A DNA stretch of 64,000 nt from Pomacea canaliculata (taxonomy: Eukaryota; Mollusca; Gastropoda; Architaenioglossa; Ampullariidae): assembly GCF_003073045.1 (NCBI RefSeq), contig NC_037592.1, forward strand, positions 2,205,371 through 2,269,370, in the 5' to 3' direction. Below the pieces are notes generated by a model. It worked only from the letters and a program-made list of their open reading frames with translations, had not been told where the DNA came from and searched no databases. Position 1 is the first letter of the stretch; the number at the start of each line of letters is the position of its first letter. Shown one piece after another: positions 24,801 to 33,921 of this stretch. A program made the translations under genes and the position numbers.

Positions 24801-25973
24801 TGCATTCAAGCACCCCACCCACACACACACACAGAAAGTTCGACATTATTAAAAACAACAACAAAAATAATACATGATCACAGCACATGGACAGCATTTA
24901 GGGAAAAAATCATGAACTGGAAAATGTTGATTCAAAATATGTTTCTTTTTCTGCCCTAGCTGCTACGACTTTTATTATTCTTAAGAAATTTCGAAAAAAT
25001 AAAAACATTGATGTAACAGAAATCACTTAAAGCAATTTTGGAAATCATAGTGTAGTTATAAAGCATGATCTAGAAATTATAATCGTGAAAAGTATTGACT
25101 CGCTAGAGACCGAAAACAAACTCAAGAAAGCACTTGACTTCTCGTCATTTCACTTTACTCCACTTACTGGTGTGAAGATAACAGGACAAATCAGTTCCCT
25201 ATTTGCGTGATTCGTTTGTTGGTTTATTTAGTAGAAAAGTGCCTTCACCTTGAGGCTATCTCGCGCTATAGGTGGTGGGGGAGGAAACCGGAGTACCCGG
25301 AGAAAGCCCCGACGCCCAGCCCTGAGAACAAGATGTCACATACACAGTTTCCCCGAGACGAGATCTGAACCCTGAGCAGCTCACTGCAGTGGTGACAAGC
25401 GAGTGTTTTAACCTCTACTCCTACTTTCAGTCTGCACGAGCTTCACCTGTCCCTCATTAGAGACCCCAGCGCGTCATCTGTATTATCTCCATTCTCACTT
25501 TATCAGTGTTTCTTTCTTCCTTTGTAAGCTAGGAGTGGCGAGAAAATGCTATCAACACACCTGATGATCATCAGATAAGCGCATGCTCTTAGATTTCGTT
25601 GATTTAATTTGTTCTTCAATTAATTTGCATCTACAATTATATACGATGATATAAAAATGGGAGAAGGAGGTAGAGGTCCTCTAACATTTTTTATTATTAA
25701 TTTTTTTTTTTTTGCCTGGTAGAAACTTTTGTCTCTTTATTATTCAGTTAAGCTTTTACTTTATAAATCTGGCGGTGAGTGCGCTACGGGTGTTAAGTAA
25801 GGACTCAGTATCACCATCTTGCACTACGCCTTGTGTTCTCAACGTAACACCCTCGCCAACCTCTGACGTCGAGCGACAGATCACGTGACCAGCGACAACG
25901 ACAGCTTACCTTCACATGAAGCAGGATGCCCAAGAACCAAAAGCAGCAGAAGAGGAGACAAAAGCCCACCCAT
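15838..25973 (-). CDS. ADAMTS-like secreted zinc metalloprotease, copy 2 (propeptide exon disrupted)
   Basis: Eighteen exons, 5' to 3': 25910-25973, 24566-24783, 23745-23831, 22985-23234, 22500-22656, 22086-22179, 21622-21705, 21011-21162, 20816-20865, 20552-20657, 20172-20342, 19642-19780, 18888-19001, 18312-18363, 17556-17708, 16929-17099, 16629-16769, 15838-16091. They match copy 1 exon for exon, eleven with identical lengths, and sum to 819 codons including stop. Order: signal peptide (Leu-rich core after MGGLLSP), propeptide, catalytic domain with HELGHSLSANHD at 416-427 and Met-turn ENIMA, cysteine-rich domain, modules A1, B1, a short 30-residue Thr/Ser/Pro linker, A2, B2, and a hydrophobic tail (SLIGWMHVLAWVAYWPV) before TRFS. 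In exon 4 an extra base at 23142-23144 shifts the frame into a TGA at 23106-23108, and a missing base near 23,014 shifts it back. The net exon length fits, yet the middle reads out of frame. This is either an inactive copy or two assembly errors. Confidence 0.85.
17197..17290. repeat. (CT)n / (GT)n simple repeat
   Basis: A polypyrimidine CT/CTTT run passes into a short GT run, in the intron between exons 15 and 16 of protease copy 2. Confidence 0.9.
19345..19450 (+). mobile_element. Probable SINE fragment
   Basis: CGTTAGCTTTAGACTTTC followed by a B-box-like GGTTCAAGTCTC about 45 bases on gives the layout of a tRNA-derived head. It lies in the intron between exons 12 and 13 of protease copy 2. 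Boundaries and family are uncertain. Confidence 0.4.
20898..20998. repeat. (CT)n-(CA)n microsatellite beside an exon donor
   Basis: A CT run and interrupted CA repeats fill the short intron between exons 8 and 9 of protease copy 2, ending 13 bases from the exon 8 border at 21,011. In copy 1 the same intron holds the 28-29 bp minisatellite. Confidence 0.92.
22846..22912. repeat. Three-copy 22-bp tandem repeat
   Basis: The phrase TCAATGTTCATGCCTGCATC and its variants occur three times in a row, in the intron between exons 4 and 5 of protease copy 2. It is absent from copy 1. Confidence 0.75.
23934..24150. mobile_element. Pogo/Tigger-like nonautonomous DNA transposon fragment
   Basis: CTCCCTACTATGCCAC at 23943-23958 is matched inversely (15 of 16) by 23995-24010. 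The inner phrase ACCGAGCAAAAGTGGCATA recurs at about 23,967 and 24,103. A start of CAGTCAAATCTCCC with nested TGGCATAGTAG repeats resembles the inverted ends of pogo/Tigger elements as I remember them; the family name is an inference. It lies in the intron between exons 2 and 3 of protease copy 2. Confidence 0.5.
25265..25440 (-). mobile_element. tRNA-derived SINE
   Basis: On the minus strand the head reads AGTAGAGGTTAAAACACTCG and is followed by the B-box-like GGGTTCAGATCTCGTCTC. The body continues to a stretch ending TTTCCTCCCCCACCACC in the same orientation. It belongs to the same family as 13,480-13,650 and lies in intron 1 of protease copy 2. Confidence 0.65.
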
Positions 25974-26994
25974 CGTTGTCTTTCCTGTCACCTGTCACTA
26001 AGTGTCTGCACCTGTCTGGAACTGTCTTCACAGGAAGGACGGGGACCTTCACAGACGGCGATCGGCGCACCTGTCGGCAGGTGCCTGCAGTTCCAAACGT
26101 CAGCTTGCGAGGTGGTGTTGGCTGTTACGGACCACTTTTCGTGGTCTTACACTTAGTGATAGGTGACCGGAAAAATGCATCCTTTTGTGCATGTGAACAT
26201 GTCTTATATTGCTTCATGTAGGTCAAACAGTCAGATAGGTCACACTTCATGTCGCTTCATTTTCAAAAGCATGTCAGGAATTAGGTTATATGAGTATCGG
26301 TGATTGGCTGTCCGACTTTAAGAGTTCGAATATTCTACAACAATGTCAAAGCACGTGCGGTACAGCCACTCCCGGACTCTCCCTTCTTCATATCGTCTTT
26401 CATAAGTGGATTCAGTTTTTCCCAAACTCACGCATGCTTTCATCTTGTGGGGTACAAGCCTAGACTTGAAACATTTTATTATGTTATCGCTGCAGTAAAG
26501 TTAAAAAGTAATATGTAAGATATTGTGAGTATGATGACGTTACTGATTAAAATAACAATAGGAATATAATCTGACCTGTCATCCGGGAGTATGGAGTGCC
26601 CCCATTTGTGACTGCTACCCCAGTTGTAAATGTGAATGTGAATACTTATCTGTCCACTCAAACTGCCCGTACCCTCGTCTGGGCTCATCGAGACTTCTGT
26701 CAGTCTCTCTTGTCTGGTTGAACCTCATCAACCAACTCCAGAACTGTGCGGCCTGATTCCTACTCCAAGTGAGATCGTGCAAAACCTCTCTGTGTTCCAC
26801 AGCAGCTTGTGTAGAATATAAACTTGCTTTCTGCGCAGGATAGTATAGAACTGAAAACTGGCTTCTTGTGTAGGTTGATACACAGCAGGGTTGGGGAACC
26901 TTTTTTTCTATAAAGGCCATTTTGATATTTAGGACAATAGATACTGACAATAGGACGGTCGCTGAATTCAACTACTTAAGAGTCTACAGGACCC

Positions 26995-27750
26995 CGAGAT
27001 GGAAATTTTCTCTCTATAGCTAAACAATGAATTCTATAAGTATAAAATTATTATGTAATGTATTCTATACTTAAACAGTTCAATAAGTATAGAATGCATT
27101 CTATAGTTATACATTTCATTGCCTTCTACATCTTTGTTACTACTTTGTGATTTTATTCTACATCTTGGTCACTTTTTGTTAACTTGTTCTACATCTTTGA
27201 TATTATTTTGTGATTTTGTTCAGTGTAATGTTCGCCTTTGGCTGCGATATTGCGCTTTTTAAATTCCCACTTATTATTTCACAACCTTTCCCATAATGCT
27301 CGTCCTTTGTCACACCCTTCCCCTTGCAATATCATGTTACCCTCAGCTGTTGTGACTGTTGTTATTAGGTTCCTCTTTGTGTTTTCTTTATTTGATTTTA
27401 TCCTTCGTTTATAGTACAGTTGTTTATTCTTTTATAGTTCTTATGTTCTTTGTGTTCCTGTCCCTCGTATGCTCTCCATGTTTCTTTCTTGCTCTTGAGC
27501 GCTAAGAGCTCCTTAGGAGTACGTGTGAGTACGCGCTTTACAAATTGTGCATTTATTATTATTATTTTATATTTATAAAATGCATTCTGTAGCTAGAGAG
27601 AGAACGACACTGTAGAAACCAAAGAATTTCATTTATATTATACTTAGAAGCCGCTATCCAATTCATTATATATAAATACAATTCCATTCTGTAGCTACAG
27701 AATACATTCTAGTCATACAATGCAATGAATTATGTAACTACACAGTTGAA
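26995..27750. repeat. ATTCTATA-rich repeat with an inserted GCGCTTTACA-(ATT)n element
   Basis: Variants of GAATTCTATA/ATTCTATA/ATTCTGTAGC occur many times, in both orientations, at 26,995-27,120 and again at 27,570-27,740. Between them is unrelated sequence ending GCGCTTTACAAATTGTGCATTTATTATTATT, which resembles the 3' end of other dispersed repeats here (29,701 and 31,937). The layout suggests a foldback or MITE-type repeat interrupted by a second element. Confidence 0.5.
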
Positions 27751-27799
27751 ACTGAAGGCTGGCTCATTTGCATATGGGCTAGAAGGTCAAAGATCAACC

Positions 27800-27878
27800 A
27801 ATCAGTGTCCTGGAAACGTGGCCTTACATTCTTGTGTGTATTTACGCGTTAGACATCTTGTCGGAGTGTCGTCTGCTC
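27800..27878. other. Conserved upstream block of protease copy 2
   Basis: Similar over about 78 bases to 12,653-12,730 (shared phrase CATTCTTGTGTGTATTTAC). It lies about 1.8 kb upstream of the copy 2 start codon, against about 0.2 kb for copy 1. The extra distance is filled largely by the repeats at 26,995-27,750. Confidence 0.6.
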
Positions 27879-28079
27879 GACTGGAGTAGGCAGCAGAAGT
27901 GCGGCACACGCTAGAGGTGTAACCCTAGTTATCTCCTGACAGAGACCTGTTGTTTGCTGATGACTCAGTAATTACAAAATACACCCAGCAAACCGTCCGG
28001 TCACTGTTCTCTATGGTCGACCAGCAATCTGGGTTAGAACCCTGACGCATTGCTAATTAGCACCATTGATAAATATCAA

Positions 28080-28290
28080 CTTTAAACAGTTCATAAGCTC
28101 ATTAACCTTGGATCATCCATCACCGACAATTGCTGGACACGAAAATTCACCAGAGGATCACAAAGGCAGCGAAACTTCGAGGATGAAGCCATTCCAAGCT
28201 GTGAGCAGTGATGTATGGAAGTGAATCATGAATCGCATGATCTCAGAAAAGAGATCGACAGGGAAATTGCTGCGCTACTCGAGTATCGAA
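28080..28290 (+). mobile_element. LINE reverse-transcriptase 3' relic
   Basis: A broken plus-strand reading gives NLGSSITDNC followed by a basic, Arg/Gln-rich stretch, typical of the 'YLGS.I...' region after the RT domain of RTE/CR1-type LINEs. Stops and shifts interrupt it. Only this piece is recognisable. Confidence 0.4.
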
Positions 28291-28802
28291 CCGCCAGCAT
28301 CTGCTTTCCCTCCATATAATTGTTAGCATATTTATTGTGCCTGTAAACATACCTTCATATGTGCAAGCGCATGAGTGGATGCATGTATCAGTTTAGTCCT
28401 GTATTTGAATGCAAGTGTGACAATCATGATGGGTTTTTTTTTTTTTTTTTACAAACTATGCTATGTTTACAGCCTATTTTATTTTTACTTCAGTCTTTAC
28501 TAGAATGTAGACTGAGAAGGTTTTCTCTGGAATGGGGGAGTCCACATAGTAAATGCTAACCGCAACTATAATACTACCAGCAGTGGTTTGTTATTGTAGC
28601 CGCAGCTCTAGTAGCTGACAACATACACGCCTGTAACATCGTGAGGTCAGTTTTATCCAGTTTCACCATCGAGTTACATATATACGAGAAACAGATAAGC
28701 GAAATGAGGGTAAGGAAGGGGAGGGAATAGTAAGAAAATGATGAGGACAGAAAGGTAAATATGGAGGTAGCAACTTAAGATAAATGATTTATCATTTAGA
28801 AT

Positions 28803-28808
28803 TTTATT
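28803..28808 (-). terminator. Candidate VHL polyadenylation signal
   Basis: AATAAA on the minus strand about 550 nt after the VHL stop codon. Plausible by position only. Confidence 0.3.
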
Positions 28809-29361
28809 CATTATAGTCATGTCTCTTTTTAACAATGACAAAATATACCCCTCATATGTACTTTAAGGGGTATGGAAACAGCAGCGACAAAAAAACTGAT
28901 ATGAATGAACAAATTCTCTCACTTGCTCTCAGCTAAACACATACTGTACACGTTAATGGTGCATCTCATTTATGATGATTTCTGAATGTAGCTAAAAAGC
29001 ATTACCAACATTTAGAGATCATTGGACTTCAATGTTCTGAGTTTCACACAGTTGTTATGCTCTTTCCTCAAAATGACTAGTATATTCAGCATGAACAATG
29101 TTTCCACTGCATCAAATGGGAGTTGAATGAGCATGATTACATGACAGTCGGTTAACACAGATATTTTAAATACAAACAAATGTGCATAGTGTGCACACCC
29201 ATGCACAAATTCATGTTAATTTCAGATACATTGAGTATTCTATCCAGCAATCAGCATATCAGGATCTGTGAGGCTATGAAGAACAACTTGTTTCCAACAG
29301 TGTGTCTATACAGGCACCATATCAGTGACTGAATTACATATTCTTGCTCTCATTAGTCAAG

Positions 29362-31052
29362 TTAATTCTGTCTTCTCCGTAACTGAGAGTACTCTTTTGA
29401 AGGTTTCTGAGGCACAGCAGTGAGTCTCTGGAGAGTGAAGCAATTCACACCAAGAAGAGGCATGTCAGATCTGTCGAGATGCCTTCGAAAAAATCCAATG
29501 CAGATATCCTCCAAAGAATACACTGAAAGCAAACCATGTTTCAAACAGTTAATATTAGTTTAATAACATTTTTGTAGTTAATTTTAAAAGCAGGTTAACT
29601 GAACAGTTAAATGTAAAGAATGTGTGTGTGTGTGTGTGCGGCTTCAACTCATCATCTTGCCACCATTTGTCCAAATGTAGCTCGAGATGTACTAGTGGCA
29701 ATATAATAATAATAAAGGTTATTTATATAGCACCATATTCCAGCTCTATGAGAAAGCTCATGGTGCTTTACAAATAATATTAATTATAACAACAATAATA
29801 ATCATGATAGTGAGAAATGGCAGAAACCAACCAAGATGACAAAAAGAGATGGCATGGAATGGAGAAAAAGAAGTGTAGTGCTATCTGATTAACAATTGAA
29901 TGAATACAGTACTCCACTGACGAACAAGTCCATGAAATTAAAATAAATTCATAAATTATGGGGAAAAAAAGGCAGATGCTTAGCTTTAGGGGAGCAAACT
30001 CCATGCTGACAGTGAATGACATTCACATAAAGAGGTTATATGATCATATTTAGAGGTAACTTATTATTTTGTTTTTTCATGTTGTCTAGTATGTACTGCA
30101 GCAAAAAAGCGGTAAGAGGTGAATTTGCTGAGAAAACTGGCAGCGATGTCAAGACTGTATACGAAGGTGCATACATAGCTATCCTAGATTTACCAGGTAT
30201 ATTAAAGAGGTAAAGAATACATGCTACACAGCATTTCAAAAACCCACAAAATTAATAAAATATAAAAAGGCATGCATGCCTTGATATAAACAAAATAAAC
30301 ATACCACTAGAAAGCAGCTGGCCTAACCATTAATCTAAAACAATAATTAGTTTCGAGCTTCTTTCAACATCCATTAACAAAATTATAAACTAGCATAGTT
30401 CTAGTATTAAGGTAGGGCAAATCAGTATGAAAAGTGCATCTTGATCTTAAACAATACAGATAGATAAAATGGGGCAAGTAAGGCACTAAGTTGAGCTAAA
30501 TTATAGTGCTCTATAATCTTTAATAATTCATTTTTTAAAGAATTGAAAAAATGTGACTTTTGCGAGACTCTGCTTTTGCTGTCGGTGGTCGAATCGTACC
30601 TTGTTGTGAGGGAATCGACATTTGAATCTGGTTGAATCAACAGCAGTGGTCGAATCGACCTGCCCCAGGTCATACAATCTCTCCTCAGAAAGAAGAGACA
30701 AAGAAAAAGAAACCAAGCAAAGCGATAAAAAAAAACCCCACAAATATCAACAAAACTTTACCTGGAATATGAATGGGACTTCAACGGGTTCTCGCTTTTC
30801 CTCTTTCTGCAAACTAGTGATGTAGACAGGGCGACCTGAGAGATACATCGCTTGCCCTGTGTCCGAATCACGAGCCACCCAAGGGTGTGTGGCAAAGGTA
30901 ATCAGCTTTTTAAGTTCATTAGGAGCCATCCGCTTATGATAACGCACAAGTGCACCCTGATAATCCACCCATAATAAGTCTACGTACCGCGAAGACCTGT
31001 TGGTAAAATTTGCCTCCACACGATGAGTCCATGTTTTGGATCGCACTTCCAT
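29362..31052 (-). CDS. VHL: von Hippel-Lindau tumour suppressor homologue
   Basis: Substrate-recognition subunit of a cullin-2/elongin ubiquitin ligase that binds hydroxylated HIF-alpha. The N-terminal exon (30762-31052, 97 codons) carries the beta domain: NRSSRYVDLLWVDYQG aligns with human residues around 78-93, and the hydroxyproline pocket Tyr98, His115 and Trp117 is kept (Y..., TFATHPW), with Thr for Ser111; the following Arg-Asp is also kept. The last exon (29362-29522) begins at the position of human Val155 and gives YSLEDICIGFF, the elongin-C box with its Leu and Cys. The long acidic N-terminus of human VHL is absent, as in the short human form. The consensus donor at 30,761 (CAG|GTAAAG) ends in phase 0 while the last exon starts in phase 1, so a short exon is missing from this model or the weak in-frame donor GTTGAT just downstream is used. 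Confidence 0.85.
29701..29800. repeat. Dispersed repeat end with (ATA)n
   Basis: ATAATAATAAAGGTTATTTATATAGCACC and a nearby TGGTGCTTTACAAATAATA match in style the sequences at 31,937-32,000 and 27,509-27,560. It is probably the end of a dispersed SINE/LINE-like family. It lies in the VHL intron. Confidence 0.45.
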
Positions 31053-31934
31053 CGTCACCCTCGCGCTGTGTCTGCCTCGAGTAGTTTCCCTTTACTCACT
31101 ACCTCCCCTTGCTCACCTTTTCGTCAGGTAACAACAGAGAAGACCCCTTTGAGCCGTTTCTTGGCATATATGGGCATTATAAAGCTTTCTCATTCTCGTT
31201 CGTTCTCGTTAGATGAAGCACTTTTCGCTTTCCAAATTCAACAACAAAATTGTTTTAATTCTCGTTAGGGATTCTAGTTTGGTTTTCATCAAACTCATGC
31301 ATTAAATTGAAATCACCAATTAAGACTCTGTTTAGCGAGATTGACCTTTTATTATTATTGTACACAGGTTATAAGGGAAGAATAAGCCAATATATGCAAA
31401 TTTACTTTGCGTGTATCAGGGTCATTCCGTCATATTGTTGAAGAATATAAATTGGATTGAACGTCTCTCGATCTGTTTGTTTTTAGCCGATTGTTGACTG
31501 TCTTGTTCCAGCGGAGGATCCAACTGAGGATCGAGGTCTTTTCAGTATATAGTTTGAATTTCAACTCATGTTCATTTAGTAACAATTAAGGTCTAAAAAT
31601 AAATTACCACTTTCCGATCGTTATTCATCCAATTTAAAATGAGGTACTTGCGAAGTTCGTTTTGTTTTGTTTTTTGGGAGTGGGTGGATAGTGTTTACAA
31701 GAGCCAGGGCGAGCATCATGGGGTTAGGGAGATGTCAGCGGGTCGTAGAAAGGGCAGCAATTAAAGGTTCTAGGGATTAGGACAGCAATTACGAGCACAG
31801 CTACGAATTAAGTTGGGGAAATAACATCGTGATCTAGGCACATAAATTTTATGTGTCTTCAGAGAAGTACACGCGTAATTTTAGGTGTTTCATTTTTGTA
31901 GCGGCTGATTGGGAAAGAGGAGGCGCTGGACTAT

Positions 31935-32400
31935 TAATAATAATAGTGAGCATTTATATAGCGTTTTTCCAAAGATTTGCTCAGAGCGCTTTACAGAAAT
32001 GATACACAGACGGAATCACTAGCAACCATATTATTCGCTTATAATAACGAACACGCCCACTTCTACAACAAGCACTCATGCATACACAAAGAAATTACAG
32101 ACACACGTTATACACGCTCTGGGTCATGACAGGGTCAGAGTGAGTGGCCGTGGTAAATAAAAGAATCAGAGTGACGAAGGCTGATGAGTAATCAGTCCCA
32201 AGTTGGTAGGGCCTGGGTAGGAGAAAGACCTCTGTCCATGTCTGTGTCTATAGTGGGACTCGCAAAAGCTTATAGTGTCACAAATAGAGCGAAGAAATCG
32301 TGCGGGCATATCGATGGGAGGGAGTTCGGAGAGGTACTGAAGATGTTCATATCTAGGTGATCTGCATGAGGTGAACAGCATTATTCTGGATTCTCAAGAA
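31935..32400. repeat. Dispersed repeat, TTAATAATAATAG...GCGCTTTACA type
   Basis: It begins TTAATAATAATAGTGAGCATTTATATAGCG and reaches GAGCGCTTTACAG about 60 bases later, the layout shared with 29,701-29,800. The remaining 400 bases look like one continuous non-coding element, but the right boundary is a guess. Confidence 0.4.
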
Positions 32401-33497
32401 GATACTGGGGGCGAATTACATATAGTCACAGAAAATGCACAAAGGCACATATACAAGTTGAATCAGGGTTGGTGGGATAATGATTAACGGTACTAATCTT
32501 ACGAAAGTTCAAGGTAAACAGTTATGCAGCCATAAGAAATATGCAGCGATAAGAAATATGCTGATGAAAAGTGAAACTCTGATCGAGAATGACACCTTAA
32601 CAGGGTCTGTAATTGCTTAAACAGTTGTGATATAAAGATGGTTTCTTTGTAAGTGGGCGGACAATAGCCTACACCTGAAATCAAGAGAAAGTGCTCAGAC
32701 GCGAGAGAACCATTTATGATTCGAGTTTTATGGGGTAACAGTCTAACAGCACATCCAGCCAATATATATATAATTCGCGGCAAGTGCTAACCACTGCAAA
32801 GTGATAGCAAAGCTGATATTCATGGTGTTTATTTCTGGAATCTGATAAAACGCCGAGAGGAAGGCCACATAGAAACACTTCTGTGGCATACTGTATGAAA
32901 TGACGCACAGACAAGAGGAGCGACTTTCTGCGATAGAAAAACAAGTGAGACGGGCACCGCAGCTCCAGATTGGAAAATTCCTCTTGTCCTCCTGGTAGGG
33001 AGTTGAGCAGCTTTCAAGACTAAGTGCTTTTTAAACTATAAACATTAGAAAACACTATGGGACGGGGTTTGATAGTACATTTCATTAACACTATTGTTTG
33101 AGCACTCTTGGCTAATTAAATGATAATATAATGCAAGGGAATAAGTGAACAATAAATGTCACGAGGACGGATTATGAGTGTGTACTCGGTACCTGAGTTC
33201 TTTATCGGGACTGGTGTTCGGGAGGTTAAGAGGGAAGGGGGGCGGGGTACATATATAGATAGTGGCTACTGTCCAGCGATGGCGAGTACAGGACGACCTG
33301 TCCACTCCTCCACGTTTTTCGTCTCTGACCACCCCGGCATCAACTTCACTCCAAAGGATCTTAAAAGACAGTCTTAGTCGTAGCAGTTCTTGATACCAGA
33401 ATTGAATAACCATTTTTTTACCTACTGAAAACACACACACATGCATGCTCACCTCTAAGATTTTTTAAATTCAAAAGAAAACTGCTTCAATTTTTTT

Positions 33498-33503
33498 TTT
33501 ATT
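33498..33503 (-). terminator. Candidate HORMAD1 polyadenylation signal
   Basis: AATAAA on the minus strand about 420 nt beyond the HORMAD1 stop codon, in an A/T-rich run. Supported by position only. Confidence 0.3.
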
Positions 33504-33921
33504 ACATACCTGAGAGTATTCTCGAGGTAGTAGACTTAGCAATCTGCACATAACACTGGAAAAATTACACACAATTTCCAAGCTACACTAGAAGAAAAAG
33601 AAAACTACCAAACTAAGGACAAATTCTAAAAAAAATGTTAACACAAAACATTTTTTTTACCTCGAAATACTATAACATTCAAAAATTTAGAAAAACGGTG
33701 GTTTAACATAATTTCATCCTTTCACGTTATAACCTTTTGTCTAGCACAGGAAAATTTCTCTTCAGCCTATACACATCCGATGAATACATTGCCTATTACA
33801 ACAGATACAATGTCCTTCACTATCCAGTGATTATTATTGTAATACATAACTCTTCACAGCAAAGTTGATTCTGCTGACTTAAACAACAATGGCATTTTTA
33901 ACATCGCTGCTTTTCCTTTTT

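Larger units (their letters stand above)
25974..29361. other. Repeat-rich spacer between protease copy 2 and VHL
   Basis: About 3.4 kb with no recognisable gene. It contains the ATTCTATA-rich repeat at 26,995-27,750, the upstream block at 27,800-27,878, a LINE relic near 28,080-28,290 and a candidate VHL poly(A) signal at 28,803-28,808. ORFs at 25,916-26,221 overlap the protease first exon on the opposite strand and are shadows. Confidence 0.5.
31053..33921. other. Spacer between VHL and HORMAD1, repeat-bearing
   Basis: The first few hundred bases upstream of 31,052 should hold the VHL promoter; no TATA box stands out. A repeat lies at 31,935-32,400. The right end should hold the HORMAD1 3' UTR, with a minus-strand AATAAA at 33,498-33,503. 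No gene is recognised in the short ORFs. Confidence 0.45.

Noticed and set aside
30036..30239. Possible VHL middle exon ending LFNIPG before a GTAAAT donor
   Set aside because: The ending resembles the human ITLP-V junction, but the only upstream acceptor gives the wrong phase and the rest does not resemble VHL.
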